Shown: positions 34,770-44,389 of the stretch, in pieces
Numbering within the stretch: the first letter of the stretch is position 1
Layout: every line of letters begins with the position of its first letter
Assembly (NCBI GenBank): GCA_027621405.1
Contig: JAQCBT010000001.1
Coordinates: 208,034 to 272,033, forward strand
From: Pseudomonadota bacterium
GTDB lineage: Bacteria; Pseudomonadota; Gammaproteobacteria; Pseudomonadales; Pseudohongiellaceae
Length of the DNA stretch: 64,000 bases
Direction of reading: 5' to 3'
The notes under the pieces: generated by a model
What the model was told of the DNA's origin: nothing
Databases searched by the model: none
Seen by the model: the letters and a program-made list of their open reading frames with translations, nothing else
Position numbers and translations under genes: made by a program

Positions 34770-37175
34770 ATGGCCTACTCCCTGATCGGTAAGGATTTCA
34801 CCCCGCCGGACATCCACGCCAAAGTCACCGGCAGCGCGAAATACGCGGAAGACTTCAAGGTAGACGGCATGCTCTATGCGCGCCTTCTGACCAGCCCCAT
34901 TCCCCACGCCCGCATCCGTGGGATCGACGCTAGCCGCGCGCTACGCATGGAAGGGGTGGTAGCTATCATGACTGCCGACGACGTGCCGCCACAGGCCGGC
35001 CTAAGCAACCCTATTCTTACCAATGAGCCCGCCTACGTGGGCGATCCTATCCTGGTGGTAGCCGCCGTGGACGAGAAGACGGCGGAGGATGCCATTCAGG
35101 CCATTGACCTGGAATTTGAACGCCTGCCTTTCGTTACTGACCCCTTGGACAGCCTGCGTCCCGGTGGCGCCGAGGCCAGGATCCAGGGCAATGTGGGTAA
35201 TGCGACACTGGAAGAAGTGAGTTCAATTCACTGGAGCGACGACGAGGCCGCGGCACTGGCGGACAATCGCCTGCCGGAAGCGGGTTTCGTGCGTGACTGG
35301 GTGGTGGGCGACCCGGAAGCCGGTTTCCGGGAGGCGGACTACGTCATCGACGAGAGCTTTGTCACCGCCAGTCATTCCCACCATTCCATGGAGCCTCGGT
35401 CGGTGCTGTCCTACTGGGAAAACGGCAAGTGTTTCGTGTACGGCTCCAGCCAGAGCCAGAGCTTCCCGGTACCCAATCTGGCCGCCTACATCGGTATCGA
35501 GCCCGAGAATCTCGTATTCATCGCCGAGTTCTGTGGCGGCGGTTTCGGCTCCAAGGGTAGCGCTTACCCGGCCATGTCCATTCCCGCCCACCTGTCACGT
35601 CTCACCGGTCGGCCGGTTATGCTGCGGGTCAGCCGCGAGGAAGAGTATTTTATCGGTTCAGCACGACACGGCTTCCAGGGCAGGGTGAAGATGGGTTTCC
35701 GTAATGACGGTCGCATCACCGCCGTGGACCTGATGCTGGTGCAGGATAACGGCGCCAATTCCGGCTTCTCCGATTGGTTGTCTGCCGGCGATGCCATGAC
35801 CCTGGTCTACACACCACCTAACATGCGTTACCGGGGCGTGCCGGTGTTTACCAACACACCCTTGAGAGGTGCGCAACGAGGCCCCGGCCAGAACCAGCTT
35901 GCAGTTGCCATCGAACCCCTGATGGACAAGGCGGCGAAACAGCTCAACCTGGATCGCCTGGAGATCCGTCGCATCAACGCCCCCGGCCACGACGCCGGTT
36001 ACGGCAGCTACCAGAGCAACATCACCAGTTCCTATATGCCGGAAGCCCTGGCCATGGGCGCCGCGCAATTCAACTGGACAGAGAAGCTTGCCACCAGCGG
36101 CCGACGCAATGGCAGCAAGGTGATCGGTGTGGGCATCGGCCAGGCCTACCATTCCGCAGGTAGCAACGGCTTCGACGGGCTGGTGCGCATCACTCCCGAT
36201 GGCAAGCTGCATATTCACACCGGCGTGGGCAACCTGGGAACCTATTCCCACACCGCCACCTCCCGGGTAGCGGCAGAAGTGTTGAAGATGGACTGGAACA
36301 ACTGCATCGTGGAGCGGGGCGACAGCCGCAAGCATCTTCCGTGGAACCTGGGTCAGTTCGGTTCCAATACCTCGTTCACCATGACACGCACCAACTACGT
36401 GGCGGCGACGGACTGTCTGCAGAAGCTGCTGGAGATCGCTGCCAGTGAACTGGGCGGTTCGCCTGACGACTACGACATCGGCGATGAGCGAGTATTCAGC
36501 AAGTCAGACCCGGACCTCGGTCTCAGCTACGCCGAAGCTGCGCAGAGAGCCATAGAATTGGGCGGACACTACGATGGCACCCTGGCACCTGAAGACATCA
36601 ACACCATGACCAGGGACTCCGTCGCGGCGCTGGCGGGAAGTGGCCTTATCGGCGTCGCCAGGGACAACCTGGAGAAAGATGGTACCGTCCCCGCACTGGC
36701 AACCGGCTTCATCCAGATTGAACTGGATACGGAAACGGGCAAGTACGAGATCCTGGATTATCTCGGGGTCGCAGACTGCGGCACTGTCCTCCATCCACGG
36801 GGCCTGGAGAACCAGATTCGCGGCGGTGCGGTGATGGGATTCGGCATGGCTGGTTTCGAACGGCATGTCTATGATCCGCAGAATGGCTTGCCCGCAGCCA
36901 CGGGCCTGCACCAGGCCAAGGTGCCTACCTACCTCGACGTGGGGGTTGAACACCAGTCCCTGGCAGTGGATATGCCGGACCCACAGAATCCCATCGGGGC
37001 AAAGGGAGTAGGGGAGCCACTGCAGGGCTGCGCCGCATCGGCCTTGTTGTGTGCCATATCGGATGCGCTGGGTGGACACTACTTCAATCGGGCGCCAGTG
37101 ACCGCAGACATGATAGTGGCCGCGGCGGCAGGACACGGAGAGAGCGAGCGGGGCATCAGGACCAACACCACTTGA
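34770..37175 (+). CDS. Molybdenum hydroxylase large subunit (xanthine/aldehyde/CO dehydrogenase family), orphan
   Basis: An 801-residue molybdopterin-binding subunit without a signal peptide. Family marks are DIHAKVTGSAKYAEDF at the start, FCGGGFGSKGSAYPAMS with the Mo-cofactor loop, RGPGQNQLAVAIEPLMD, and the catalytic glutamate E749 in GAKGVGEPLQGCAASAL near the end. These subunits normally work with a 2Fe-2S and an FAD subunit to hydroxylate heterocycles, aldehydes or CO, but neither is encoded next to it. An AACAGGAG-like Shine-Dalgarno (ACAGGAG) precedes the ATG. The substrate cannot be deduced. The downstream HIT gene starts 70 bases after its stop. Confidence 0.9.
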   Translation: MAYSLIGKDFTPPDIHAKVTGSAKYAEDFKVDGMLYARLLTSPIPHARIRGIDASRALRMEGVVAIMTADDVPPQAGLSNPILTNEPAYVGDPILVVAAVDEKTAEDAIQAIDLEFERLPFVTDPLDSLRPGGAEARIQGNVGNATLEEVSSIHWSDDEAAALADNRLPEAGFVRDWVVGDPEAGFREADYVIDESFVTASHSHHSMEPRSVLSYWENGKCFVYGSSQSQSFPVPNLAAYIGIEPENLVFIAEFCGGGFGSKGSAYPAMSIPAHLSRLTGRPVMLRVSREEEYFIGSARHGFQGRVKMGFRNDGRITAVDLMLVQDNGANSGFSDWLSAGDAMTLVYTPPNMRYRGVPVFTNTPLRGAQRGPGQNQLAVAIEPLMDKAAKQLNLDRLEIRRINAPGHDAGYGSYQSNITSSYMPEALAMGAAQFNWTEKLATSGRRNGSKVIGVGIGQAYHSAGSNGFDGLVRITPDGKLHIHTGVGNLGTYSHTATSRVAAEVLKMDWNNCIVERGDSRKHLPWNLGQFGSNTSFTMTRTNYVAATDCLQKLLEIAASELGGSPDDYDIGDERVFSKSDPDLGLSYAEAAQRAIELGGHYDGTLAPEDINTMTRDSVAALAGSGLIGVARDNLEKDGTVPALATGFIQIELDTETGKYEILDYLGVADCGTVLHPRGLENQIRGGAVMGFGMAGFERHVYDPQNGLPAATGLHQAKVPTYLDVGVEHQSLAVDMPDPQNPIGAKGVGEPLQGCAASALLCAISDALGGHYFNRAPVTADMIVAAAAGHGESERGIRTNTT

Positions 37176-37245
37176 TTACACGTCGCCTCTGTAGAAACGG
37201 AACATCAGCCATGCATAATCCAGCAGCCTTGCTGCCATACTGCGC

Positions 37246-37653
37246 ATGAGTGAGTTTTCATTGCACCCGCAGCTCGAGAAGGACTGTTTCTTCGTCTGCG
37301 ACCTCGAGTTATCCCGTGTCTTGTTGATGAATGACAGCAACTACCCCTGGTGTATCCTGGTGCCCAGGATCGATGGGGTGCGCGAAGTGTACGAGCTGTC
37401 GGAAGCCAGGCAACAGATGCTTACCCGTGAATCAGTACTGGTGGCGCGGGTACTGATGAAACTGTTCGACGGTGTCAAGATGAATGTGGCGGCGCTTGGC
37501 AATGTGGTGCCACAGCTCCATGTGCATCATGTTGTTCGGAAAATAAATGACCCCGCCTGGCCGAAGCCGGTGTGGGGATGTGTTCAGCCAGTGCCCTATG
37601 ATGAAAATTCGGCGAAGGAAATTTGCCGAACTATTACGGCCGCACTGCGATAA
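37246..37653 (+). CDS. HIT-domain protein
   Basis: A 135-residue cytoplasmic protein of the histidine-triad superfamily. The active-site motif is NVVPQLHVHHVVRK (H92, H94, H95), the QLHxH type common in bacterial HIT proteins, followed by a PAWPKPVWG segment that is also conserved. HIT proteins hydrolyse or transfer nucleotidyl groups from dinucleoside polyphosphates or AMP-conjugates; the substrate is unknown. It follows the molybdenum hydroxylase on the same strand. The ATG at 37246 has no strong ribosome binding site. Confidence 0.88.
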   Translation: MSEFSLHPQLEKDCFFVCDLELSRVLLMNDSNYPWCILVPRIDGVREVYELSEARQQMLTRESVLVARVLMKLFDGVKMNVAALGNVVPQLHVHHVVRKINDPAWPKPVWGCVQPVPYDENSAKEICRTITAALR

Positions 37654-37769
37654 AATTGATCAGAGGATCCCTGATAGTCAGGCACACAGGCGAGCTTAAG
37701 TCGGTGTGAAGGTCGTTGGCCTGACACTGCTATAAATTCTTGAGTCCCTTCAGACCGGTGGAGTTATCA

Positions 37770-38285
37770 ATGCAAATCAATAAAAACAAGTGCTTCTCAT
37801 CATTCCTGCTGTCTTTGTTATTCCTTGCAAGCGGGCTTACCCAGGGCCAGGAGCTCTCTGCCAGCGAAGAAGCCGTTGTCGCCGCAGAAGCGCAGCGCCT
37901 TGTGGAGGCTTACTACGACTACTATTACGAGCGTAATCCCCAGGCACTGGCCACAGAGATTTTCACCTTGCCCTGGTTCACCCTCGGAGCCAACGGAATT
38001 GTTGCCCGGTCAACCGAAGAGGAGAACCTGGAGTTCTTCAAATCGGCCATTCAGGGATTGGTAGACAGAGGCTGGAACCGGTCGATCTTCACGACGAAGA
38101 ATGTATGTGTATTCGGTGCAGGATCGGCTATTGTCAGTGGAACCAACACCCGCACTCGCACAGACGGTAGCATCATGTCCGTCGGTGGGGTTTCCTATAT
38201 TGTGGGAATCACCGACAGCGGTTGGCGCATAAATTCATTCTCCAGCCATGCGCCGAACAAGGTTGTGCGTTGCAATGTGGAGTAG
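37770..38285 (+). CDS. Exported NTF2/SnoaL-like small protein
   Basis: A 171-residue protein with a signal peptide (about 1-27, ending GQE). The mature part matches the NTF2-like cone fold in style: a first helix rich in Ala/Tyr (LVEAYYDYYYERNPQAL), LPWFTLGANGIV, and a closing strand WRINSFSSH. Such domains are ligand-binding or, rarely, catalytic. The GGTGGAG ribosome binding site before the ATG at 37770 decides the start against a TTG ten codons upstream. Function unknown. Confidence 0.72.
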   Translation: MQINKNKCFSSFLLSLLFLASGLTQGQELSASEEAVVAAEAQRLVEAYYDYYYERNPQALATEIFTLPWFTLGANGIVARSTEEENLEFFKSAIQGLVDRGWNRSIFTTKNVCVFGAGSAIVSGTNTRTRTDGSIMSVGGVSYIVGITDSGWRINSFSSHAPNKVVRCNVE

Positions 38286-38358
38286 TGAGTTGGGTTTTAA
38301 AGTAGCTGATTCGATTGCAGGCTATTGCTGCAGGAAGCAGTAAAGAGAGGTTGGCAAG

Positions 38359-38550
38359 ATGAATTTCAGATTATTTGTTAGCCTGGTGTCACTGCTTTTG
38401 ATGGGGATCTTCGTTTTCCAGAATATGGAGATAGTAGAAGTAGACTTCCTGCTCTGGAGCGTGGAAGCATCCAGAGTCATTATTTATCTGACGATTTTTC
38501 TTATAGGTGCGTTGACAGGCTGGGTTGGGAAGTCCATGCACATGTTGTGA
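38359..38550 (+). CDS. Small LapA-domain (DUF1049) membrane protein
   Basis: A 63-residue protein with two membrane helices (about 3-20 and 40-59) joined by a QNMEIVEVDFLLWSVEAS segment, the standard LapA/DUF1049 pattern (lipopolysaccharide assembly protein A domain). LapA-like proteins are implicated in LPS assembly regulation together with LapB; no lapB is adjacent. AGAGAGG before the ATG is a good ribosome binding site. A strong palindrome follows downstream. Confidence 0.82.
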   Translation: MNFRLFVSLVSLLLMGIFVFQNMEIVEVDFLLWSVEASRVIIYLTIFLIGALTGWVGKSMHML

Positions 38551-38607
38551 GCTTGATGCCAATGGGGGCAAGGTATATTGCCCCTATTCGAAAGCGGGTT
38601 GGAAAAA

Positions 38608-38653
38608 GGGGGTCAGAGCAAAAATACAGTACTGTATTTTTGCTCTGACCCCC
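38608..38653. repeat. Perfect 46-base palindrome with T-run
   Basis: GGGGGTCAGAGCAAAAATAC (38608-38627) plus AGT pairs exactly with its reverse complement (38631-38653), with no loop. AAAAA and TTTTTTT flank it, so transcripts in either direction would form a terminator-like hairpin. It resembles extragenic palindromes mobilised by REP-associated transposases, but none is encoded here. Confidence 0.8.
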
Positions 38654-38832
38654 CTTTTTTTCTACTTCTTGCTGATGCTATTTTGCGTCGATTTCGGCAA
38701 GGCAGTGATTTATCACTCAATAATTGCCATACTTCAGGGTTTAGATCGTAACGACCTTGAAACTCGCAGGAAAATTGCTTCATAAGAGCTGCGAACGCGA
38801 GGAAGAATAAGAAAGGAAAAGGAACATTTTCT

Positions 38833-40194
38833 ATGTTGTACAGAAGTATCTGGCCGGCACCTCGCCACAAAATAGTCCTGCTTTGCTCCAGCCTCTTTTT
38901 GTCCTTCTCACTGCCATCACAGGCGCAAGACAGTGCATCGGTATTACCCGACTGGCTATCGTTTGGCTTCGAGCAGCAGAGCCGCATGCAGGTGCTGAAC
39001 GGACAATTCCGGGCGGGACTCGATGGTGACGATCAGGGCTTCGAGTGGCGCAACGCGCTGACGGTCAAAATGGATTTCGATAGCTTTTCTATTGAGACCG
39101 AAGTAGCCGATATGCGGACTTATTTTGTTGACGAAGACTCAGCGCTGGATAGTTTTACCAACAATCCTATTGATATCCTGCAGGCCAATGTCAACATTCC
39201 CGTTTCGGGGGTGTTCAGCGAAGACGACAAGGGCTTCATCAAGATCGGTCGCTTCACCATGGACCAGGGCAGCCGCCGCTTTGTTGCCCGAAACCGTTAC
39301 CGCAACACCATCAACTCCTTTGCCGGGATACATGCCGGGCTGGAGAATGGCGATACATCGATTGAATTGTTCTACACGCGACCGACCCAGCGACTGGTGG
39401 ATGGAGACTGGATCGATAACAAGCCGCGCCTGGATAAGCAATCCAAGGATTTTTTCTGGGGAGCGTATCTGACGACACCGCTTACTGCACAGTCAGACAT
39501 GGTGCAGCTTTACTTGCTCGGTGCCGATGAGAGGCGCGACCGACCGGCCAATCAGCGATTCGATGTGCTGACTACAGGCCTGCGCTTGTTCCGCAACCCG
39601 GCTGCGGGTCGATGGCACTACGATGCGGAAGCCGTGTACCAGTTCGGCGATGCCCCGGCGCTGGATGCGGTCTCCGAACTGCGAGATCACAAGGCGCGTT
39701 ATTTTCACTTCAGCCTGGGTTACAGCTTTGAAGCAGACTGGCGGCCACGCCTGAGCTTTATCTATCACTATGGCAGTGGTGACAAGGATCCGCTAGACAA
39801 TGAATCCAATGAACTGGACCATCTGTTCGGTGTGCCACGACCCGATTTTGGCCCAACCGGCCTGTTTCGCGCATTTCAGCGGGTGAATACCAAATCGCCC
39901 GGGCTGATGTTAAATCTGCAACCTGCAGGCAACGTTGATGCCTACTTGCGATGGCAACGACCATCACTGGCCGAGGAGGCGCAGGGTTGGCGTACTACCC
40001 GCTATCGACATCCGGGTGGCCTGGGTGAAACCTTTCTGGGAGATCAACTGGAGTCCCGGGTGCGCTGGCACCTGTTCGATGACAAGCTGACTGTCGATGG
40101 TGGCTACGTCTGGATCAATCCCGGGCCCTACATGGACCTGGTGAACAAGGGCGAAAGCCATTATTTCTATTTGCAGACTATAGTAGAGCTATAG
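38833..40194 (+). CDS. Outer-membrane beta-barrel, alginate-export (AlgE) family
   Basis: A 453-residue protein with a signal peptide (about 1-31, ending AQA) and alternating polar/hydrophobic strands ending in aromatic YLQTIVEL, typical of an outer-membrane barrel. Blocks such as LSFGFEQQSRMQVLNGQFR, IGRFTMDQGSRRFVARNRYR, YHYGSGDKDPLDNESNELDH and FGVPRPDFGPTGLFRAF match the Alginate_exp family. Members transport alginate or act as general diffusion porins. No alginate biosynthesis genes are nearby, so a porin role is more likely. Confidence 0.85.
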   Translation: MLYRSIWPAPRHKIVLLCSSLFLSFSLPSQAQDSASVLPDWLSFGFEQQSRMQVLNGQFRAGLDGDDQGFEWRNALTVKMDFDSFSIETEVADMRTYFVDEDSALDSFTNNPIDILQANVNIPVSGVFSEDDKGFIKIGRFTMDQGSRRFVARNRYRNTINSFAGIHAGLENGDTSIELFYTRPTQRLVDGDWIDNKPRLDKQSKDFFWGAYLTTPLTAQSDMVQLYLLGADERRDRPANQRFDVLTTGLRLFRNPAAGRWHYDAEAVYQFGDAPALDAVSELRDHKARYFHFSLGYSFEADWRPRLSFIYHYGSGDKDPLDNESNELDHLFGVPRPDFGPTGLFRAFQRVNTKSPGLMLNLQPAGNVDAYLRWQRPSLAEEAQGWRTTRYRHPGGLGETFLGDQLESRVRWHLFDDKLTVDGGYVWINPGPYMDLVNKGESHYFYLQTIVEL

Positions 40195-40348
40195 GGCTTT
40201 TAATCTCGAAAACCTTCGTCCCGGCTGGGATTCGGATTTTCAGACGCTCTGGCATCAACAACGACCAGAGTTGCGCTTACGGTCGAATGCATCCGATTGC
40301 AGGGTAACCTGCTATCAGCTCCCTGAACCCCCGTCTTGGGCAGAGGTC

Positions 40349-41656
40349 ATGTCTAATCAGAATCAACAGACTGTGCTGTGTATAGGTGGTGACACGAAGG
40401 TCACCAGTTCTGTTAAGAGCGCCTTGAATAGTCTGGGTGTACTTGTGCAGGCAGCCAACTCCGGACTCACGGCCCTGGAAGTTCTGGAGAATACCGTAGT
40501 TGATGTTCTGATCGTAGACATGCAGTTAGCTGATATGGATCTGGTCGAATTCCTCGGCAAAGTGCGCGAAGTTCAACCACATACTCAAAGAGTATTGCTT
40601 TCCGATTCTCCCGAATTGGATACAGTCATTTCCGCTGTCAACCAGGGTGGAGTAGCAGGCTTTGTCATCAAACCCCTTGAGAATGAGCGATTGAAACAGA
40701 TGGTCAGTGAGTCACTCCAAATGGCCAATAGGCACCGGGAGAATGCGCGAAGCCTGGAAGAAAGCAATGTAGAGAAGGGGCAGCTCAGTGAGCTTGTTGC
40801 CGACCTGGAGAAGCAGGTTGCGGCATGCACTACCGAGGTTGAGGTGGCACATGCCGCGTTGCAGAAATCCATGGACGAATTGAGATCGAGCTATGAGGCT
40901 ATGGTCGATCTCAGCGCCAACCTGGCTGCGAAGCCTGGCGTGGAGAGTATATCCACGGGCAAGAAGATCACCCTGGCCATGGCAATGGGAGAGGAGTTGA
41001 AATTCGAAGAGCACGAACTGATTGATCTCAGGCGTGCAACCCGGCTTCACCGAATTGGCTGGGCCGCATTACCGCCTGGCCTGACCGATAAACCCAAGTT
41101 TGAATTTACTCACGAAGAGCTGAGGGTATTCCGGGAACACCCACTCTATGGCGAAGCCATCCTGTTGGGTATTCCAGAGTTAAGACAGGTGGGGGCAATA
41201 ATCCGTTCCCAGTTAGAGTGGATTGATGGCTCTGGTGTCCCTGATGGAAAGACCAGGGAAAGCATCCCAACCGCCTCCAAGATCATTGCCGTGGCCCGGG
41301 ACTACTATGATTCATTGCACGGACGCCTTCTTGTTGAGCCCCTTAATTCCAGAGAGGCACTGCAGGATATCCAGGATCGATCGGGTAGACAGTATGATCC
41401 TGATATTGTTGCGGTGTTTCTCAAGGTGCTGCCAAGGGTTGAGTCGATTGACGTCAATCTGGTTGAGAAGAAACTCGAAACTCGCATGTTGCAGCCAGGA
41501 ATGATCCTGGCGCGGGACCTGACTACGGTAGCCGGCACTTTGTTGCTCAACAAGGGTTCGATACTGCAAGAGAGAGTCATCGAAACCCTGGTCAATCTGG
41601 AAGACAAGTCGGGAAAGCGGCTGGACATTCATGTAAGGATGGAAAATGTTCAATAG
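40349..41656 (+). CDS. Response regulator with degenerate HD-GYP domain
   Basis: A 435-residue protein: receiver (about 8-125; D57 in LIVDMQL), coiled coil (about 130-205) and an HD-GYP-like domain (about 215-370), then a short C-terminal extension. Key residues of the phosphodiesterase are changed. The HD pair reads HR (RLHRIGWAALP), the HH of HHExxDG reads SQ (RSQLEWIDGSG), and GYP reads GVP. Metal binding and c-di-GMP hydrolysis are therefore unlikely. A signalling scaffold or ligand-binding role is inferred. The ATG at 40349 has AGAGG before it; an upstream in-frame start is rejected. Confidence 0.85.
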   Translation: MSNQNQQTVLCIGGDTKVTSSVKSALNSLGVLVQAANSGLTALEVLENTVVDVLIVDMQLADMDLVEFLGKVREVQPHTQRVLLSDSPELDTVISAVNQGGVAGFVIKPLENERLKQMVSESLQMANRHRENARSLEESNVEKGQLSELVADLEKQVAACTTEVEVAHAALQKSMDELRSSYEAMVDLSANLAAKPGVESISTGKKITLAMAMGEELKFEEHELIDLRRATRLHRIGWAALPPGLTDKPKFEFTHEELRVFREHPLYGEAILLGIPELRQVGAIIRSQLEWIDGSGVPDGKTRESIPTASKIIAVARDYYDSLHGRLLVEPLNSREALQDIQDRSGRQYDPDIVAVFLKVLPRVESIDVNLVEKKLETRMLQPGMILARDLTTVAGTLLLNKGSILQERVIETLVNLEDKSGKRLDIHVRMENVQ

Positions 41657-41765
41657 CGGAGCTCGCCTCTAAACGGGTTTGTCGAGGGGATATCTCCCTT
41701 AGACTGAACATCGGGCTCTGCAAGTATTCGCACCAGGAATCGCGAATCTGTACACTACCCTGGCT

Positions 41766-44321
41766 ATGGGATCATTCCGCTTCCTCCTGTTAATCAGTTT
41801 TTGTGTCATGACACCCATGGCCATGGGTCAATCCACATTACTCCCGGAGATAGAGCCTGGAGTGTCCCGGGCATTGGCGGAACAGCGCAAAGCCGTACTG
41901 ACTAATATCAATTACCGCCTTGAGCTGAGTGTGCCAGCAGAGCAGTCTGAGCCGATCCTCGGCAGCAACACGATTACCTTTGATCTTGCGCAATCGAGTC
42001 AGCCACTGCTGCTGGATTTTCGAGAGTCTCCCGACAAGATCTTGTCTGTGCAGGTCAACGGACAGGACAGCGAATACGAGTTTGTGGCGGAGCACCTGAT
42101 CATCCCGGGCTCCGTGTTGGTGGCGGGGGCGAATCGGGTCTTTATTGAGTTCATAGCCGGGGACAGTTCGCTAAACCGCAATCCTGAGTTTCTCTACACC
42201 CTGTTTGTACCGGATCGTGCCCGCACCGCGTTCCCCCTGTTCGATCAGCCCAACCTGAAAGCCACTTATGAACTCTCGCTCTCCATGCCAGGTCACTGGG
42301 ATGCGATTTCCAATGGGGCCTTGGTGGAAACCGTGGAGCAGGGAGATCGCAAGCTGCTGCGCTTCGAGCGCTCTGACGCCATCAGTTCCTACCTGTTCTC
42401 TTTCGTGGCGGGGGAGTTCGAGCGCATCACCCGCGAGCTCAATGGTCGATCCGTCAGCATGCTGCACAGAGAGAGTGATGCAGAAAAGGTGGCGCGCAAT
42501 GTCGATGCGATTTTCGATCTGCACCGCGCGGCGCTGGAGTGGCTGGAAGACTATACCGGCATCGACTATCCCTTCCAGAAATTCGATTTCGCCCTGATTC
42601 CCAGTTTCCAGTATGGGGGCATGGAGCATGTGGGTGCCATTCAGTATCGTGCCGACAGCCTGTTACTCGACGAATCCCCGAACCAGAATGAGTTGCTGGG
42701 GCGCGCCAGTCTCATCTCCCATGAGACAGCCCATATGTGGTTCGGCGATCTCGTCACCATGGACTGGTTTGACGATGTGTGGACCAAGGAGGTGTTTGCC
42801 AACTTCATGGCGGCGAAGATCGTGAATCCGGGTTTTCCCGAGATTAATCATGATCTGAACTTCCTGATTCGTCATTACCCCAGCGCCTATGCGGTGGACC
42901 GTACCGAAGGCGCCAATCCGATTCGCCAACCGTTGCCGAACCTGAACGAGGCGGGCACGCTCTACGGGAACATCATCTATAACAAGGCGCCTATCATGAT
43001 GCGGCAACTGGAGTTACTCATAGGCGAGATCCCGTTTCAGGAGGGCATGCAGGAGTATCTCAGCGCATTCGGATACGCTAATGCCACCTGGCCCGACCTG
43101 ATCGCGATCCTGGATCGGAAGACAGACACCGATCTCACAGCCTGGAGTGAAGTGTGGGTCAACACGGCAGGTAGGCCTCATATCAGCGCGCAGTCACTCA
43201 ATACAGTACCCAGTCTCAGGCAGGATGATCCTGCTGGACAGAACCGTGTCTGGCCACAGCGATTCTCGGTGGCCACCAACAACGGGCAGGGCTGGACCGC
43301 GGTGCAGGTTTACAGTCGCGGAGGAGAGACAGTTTTTGACGGCGGTACCGATTCCAGTCCAAACACAGCTCTTCTGTTTAATTCCGACGGCTATGGTTAT
43401 GGTCTCTTCCCCGCGGATTCAGGCATGCTGGCGGATTGGGAAACCCTGGATGAAGTACAGAAGGGTAGCCTGCTGATCTCGCTCTATGAGAATCTGCTGG
43501 AAGGGCGTTCGGTTCGTGCAGAGGACTATCTGCTGCAGTTAATGGCTATCCTGGAACGAGAGGATAACCAGCTACTGATCAACATCGCGCTGCGACAGCT
43601 GGATTTCATCTACTGGTCACTGCTGTCTGAAGTTAATCGTAATCTGCATGGGGAGCGGCTCGAGCAGATGCTGTGGCAGGCCATGCTCGACACCGAAGAC
43701 AGCGCGAAGAAGAAGATCTATTTTGATGCCTATCGGGATTTTGCCCTGTCCGCCGACGCGCTGTCGCGCCTGGTGAGAGTGTGGCAGGATGAGTTACAGA
43801 TTGAAGGCCTTACACTCTCGGAAAATGACAAGATCGCGCTGGCAACGGTTCTGGCAATCAAGCTCCCGAATCGTGCCGAACAGTTAGTATCTGATCAATT
43901 GGAAAGAATTGAGAGCGAAGATCGCCGGCGTCGTTTCCAGTGGATCAGCCCGGCTCTGTCCGCCGACCAGCAGACTCGTGATGATTTTTTCTATTCTCTT
44001 CAAGACGAGGGCAACCGGGAGATCGAGTCCTGGGTGCTGGGCGCACTCGACGCGCTACATCATCCTTTGCGCCGCCAGGTTTCGGAGCACTATCTGCTGC
44101 CCAGTCTTGAGTTGCTGCAAGAGATCCAGATTACCGGCGATATCTTCTTCCCTGCTCGCTGGCTGGAAGCAAGCCTCGGTAACTATAACTCGACGACAGC
44201 GGCTGCTACCGTGCGCAATTTCATGGCGGAGCGGCCTGATTATAACCGGCAGCTAAGGTTGAAGATTCTGCAATCGGCTGATGATTTGTTCAGGGCAGAG
44301 CGGCTGCGAGGTGTGCAATAG
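41766..44321 (+). CDS. M1-family zinc metallopeptidase, secreted
   Basis: An 851-residue protein with a signal peptide (about 1-21). The zinc motif HETAH lies at 319-323, with E320 as the general base and the third ligand at E342 (TKEVFANF). The exopeptidase motif GGMEH (284-288) replaces the usual GAMEN; that variant is found in some bacterial and archaeal M1 enzymes. The N-terminal beta domain and C-terminal helical domain are of normal size for the family. It probably removes N-terminal residues from peptides in the periplasm. Nine bases after its stop begins a 59-base palindrome. Confidence 0.92.
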   Translation: MGSFRFLLLISFCVMTPMAMGQSTLLPEIEPGVSRALAEQRKAVLTNINYRLELSVPAEQSEPILGSNTITFDLAQSSQPLLLDFRESPDKILSVQVNGQDSEYEFVAEHLIIPGSVLVAGANRVFIEFIAGDSSLNRNPEFLYTLFVPDRARTAFPLFDQPNLKATYELSLSMPGHWDAISNGALVETVEQGDRKLLRFERSDAISSYLFSFVAGEFERITRELNGRSVSMLHRESDAEKVARNVDAIFDLHRAALEWLEDYTGIDYPFQKFDFALIPSFQYGGMEHVGAIQYRADSLLLDESPNQNELLGRASLISHETAHMWFGDLVTMDWFDDVWTKEVFANFMAAKIVNPGFPEINHDLNFLIRHYPSAYAVDRTEGANPIRQPLPNLNEAGTLYGNIIYNKAPIMMRQLELLIGEIPFQEGMQEYLSAFGYANATWPDLIAILDRKTDTDLTAWSEVWVNTAGRPHISAQSLNTVPSLRQDDPAGQNRVWPQRFSVATNNGQGWTAVQVYSRGGETVFDGGTDSSPNTALLFNSDGYGYGLFPADSGMLADWETLDEVQKGSLLISLYENLLEGRSVRAEDYLLQLMAILEREDNQLLINIALRQLDFIYWSLLSEVNRNLHGERLEQMLWQAMLDTEDSAKKKIYFDAYRDFALSADALSRLVRVWQDELQIEGLTLSENDKIALATVLAIKLPNRAEQLVSDQLERIESEDRRRRFQWISPALSADQQTRDDFFYSLQDEGNREIESWVLGALDALHHPLRRQVSEHYLLPSLELLQEIQITGDIFFPARWLEASLGNYNSTTAAATVRNFMAERPDYNRQLRLKILQSADDLFRAERLRGVQ

Positions 44322-44329
44322 TGCGGGAC

Positions 44330-44388
44330 AGCCAATATAGGGACAGATTTATTTTGCGCAGCAAAATAAATCTGTCCCTATATTGGCT
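44330..44388. repeat. Palindromic repeat, family A copy 1 (28-bp perfect stem)
   Basis: An arm beginning AGCCAATATAGGGACAGATT (44330-44357) pairs perfectly with 44361-44388 over a 3-base loop. The core TAGGGACAGATTTATTTT is shared with the copy at 46361. It ends one base before the last base of uup and could terminate both convergent genes. Confidence 0.85.
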
Positions 44389-44389
44389 A

